From positions 8,576,395-8,640,394 of the forward strand of contig CM056584.1 in assembly GCA_029721435.1 (NCBI GenBank): DNA of 64,000 nucleotides, written 5' to 3'. Of this stretch, positions 63,847 to 64,000 are shown in pieces. A program made the position numbers and the translations under genes. The DNA is from Gymnothorax reevesii (Eukaryota; Chordata; Actinopteri; Anguilliformes; Muraenidae). The notes beneath the pieces are model-generated. The model saw nothing but the letters and a program-made list of their open reading frames with translations, searched no databases and was not told the DNA's origin. The first letter of the stretch is position 1, and the number at the start of each line of letters is the position of its first letter.

Positions 63847-64000
63847 CTACAAATCAAATGTGAGTGCTAATACCTGGTCATTTTCATACTGTACATGTCT
63901 TCTATGATGGGAATATGGGATCAGATGGCATTTCAGCTTAACCCTGCTTGTGTAAAATGGAAATTGAGTGACGTTAAAGTTTGAATGCTAATGCTAACAT
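63847..64000 (+). repeat. Last partial monomer (landmark type)
   Basis: A ctacaaatcaaatg monomer follows the E2 at 63672-63846 and is cut by the window end 7 bases before its expected end. A gacgttaaag variant near 63976 differs from the gacgttaatg of other landmark monomers. The array clearly continues beyond the window. Confidence 0.93.

Larger units (their letters stand above)
1..64000 (+). repeat. Satellite array of 394 head-to-tail ~161-bp monomers
   Basis: The window is a single uninterrupted tandem array. Starts of the phrase ctagcgatct or its variants fall at 1, 162, 323, 484, 645, 820, 981, 1142, 1303 and so on, spaced 161 bp apart, or 175 bp for one monomer subfamily. All monomers point the same way. 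Counting 41 long monomers, two 1-bp deletions (near 27318 and 38055) and one extra A (near 60870) accounts for every base: 394 monomers, the last lacking 7 bases. No mobile element, unique spacer or inversion interrupts it. Each monomer carries stop trinucleotides (for example the tag in ctagc and the taa in ctaatg; the complements also give stops), and 161 is not a multiple of 3. Stops therefore rotate through all frames and no long reading frame is expected on either strand. A structural, non-coding role such as centromeric or pericentromeric heterochromatin is inferred from the organisation only. Confidence 0.98.

Noticed and set aside
1..64000. Protein-coding gene or tandem-repeat protein
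   Set aside because: Conserved stop trinucleotides occur in every monomer on both strands, and the 161-bp unit changes frame each time, so stops reach all frames within at most three monomers.
1..64000. CRISPR-like array of repeats and spacers
   Set aside because: There is no unique spacer. The entire 161-bp unit repeats, including the parts between the short conserved gctaatg words.
1..64000. Telomere or rDNA repeats
   Set aside because: ttaaccc appears once per monomer but never in tandem as a telomeric hexamer, and no ribosomal RNA sequence is recognisable.
1..64000. Firm species assignment to a teleost fish
   Set aside because: The heptamer words look familiar from fish genomes, but I cannot confirm this without a database search; a BLAST or RepBase hit to a named satellite would settle it.

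Overview
The whole 64 kb window is one tandem satellite array. I see no gene, RNA gene, transposon, CRISPR array or unique spacer, and every repeat unit reads in the same (+) direction. The basic unit is 161 bp (about 39% GC by hand count of one consensus). Taking the frequent phrase ctagcgatct as the unit start, the window starts exactly on a unit boundary and holds 394 monomers, the last lacking its final 7 bases. Forty-one monomers are 175 bp because of one extra 14-bp block. With two 1-bp deletions and one 1-bp insertion, the length closes exactly: 394 x 161 + 41 x 14 - 1 - 7 = 64000. The array never leaves register.

The monomers form a higher-order repeat (HOR), and the HORs are themselves duplicated. 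Unit H is a 22-mer of 3570 bp (2 long monomers). Unit H' is also a 22-mer of 3570 bp but has a different middle. Unit B is a 14-mer of 2282 bp (2 long monomers).

Layout: 1-3087 partial H; 3088-3248 fusion monomer; 3249-5852 H lacking one monomer; 5853-9422 H'; 9423-11529 first 13 monomers of H'; 11530-12992 B fragment; 12993-23702 three H units; 23703-25004 H head plus a long monomer; 25005-27286 B; 27287-29231 shortened B; 29232-31513 H reduced to 14 monomers; 31514-34439 an 18-mer tandem duplication; 34440-35741 H head plus long monomer; 35742-38023 B; 38024-39968 shortened B; 39969-43538 full H; 43539-43699 one extra monomer; 43700-54409 three H units; 54410-55550 a 7-mer duplication; 55551-56852 H head plus long monomer; 56853-59134 B; 59135-60275 B remnant; 60276-63846 H; 63847-64000 last partial monomer.

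At the largest scale, the block from about 13.0 to 31.0 kb recurs at about 43.7 to 62.0 kb (offset 30707, then 31848 bp), and 23.1-31.0 kb recurs at 33.9-41.7 kb (offset 10737 bp). Rare private mutations are shared between these copies.

Organism: a eukaryote. An edge-to-edge HOR satellite with nucleosome-sized monomers is typical of centromeric or pericentromeric heterochromatin. The heptamer-rich block of gctaatg/ctaacat type resembles repeats I associate with teleost fish genomes, but that is a weak recollection, not evidence in the sequence. CpG positions in the monomer vary almost only by CpG to TpG/CpA changes, which suggests germline cytosine methylation and so an animal or plant rather than, for example, a yeast. 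There are no genes to work together. The informative content is the recombination history: unequal exchange in register, fusion monomers at junctions, and nested duplications.
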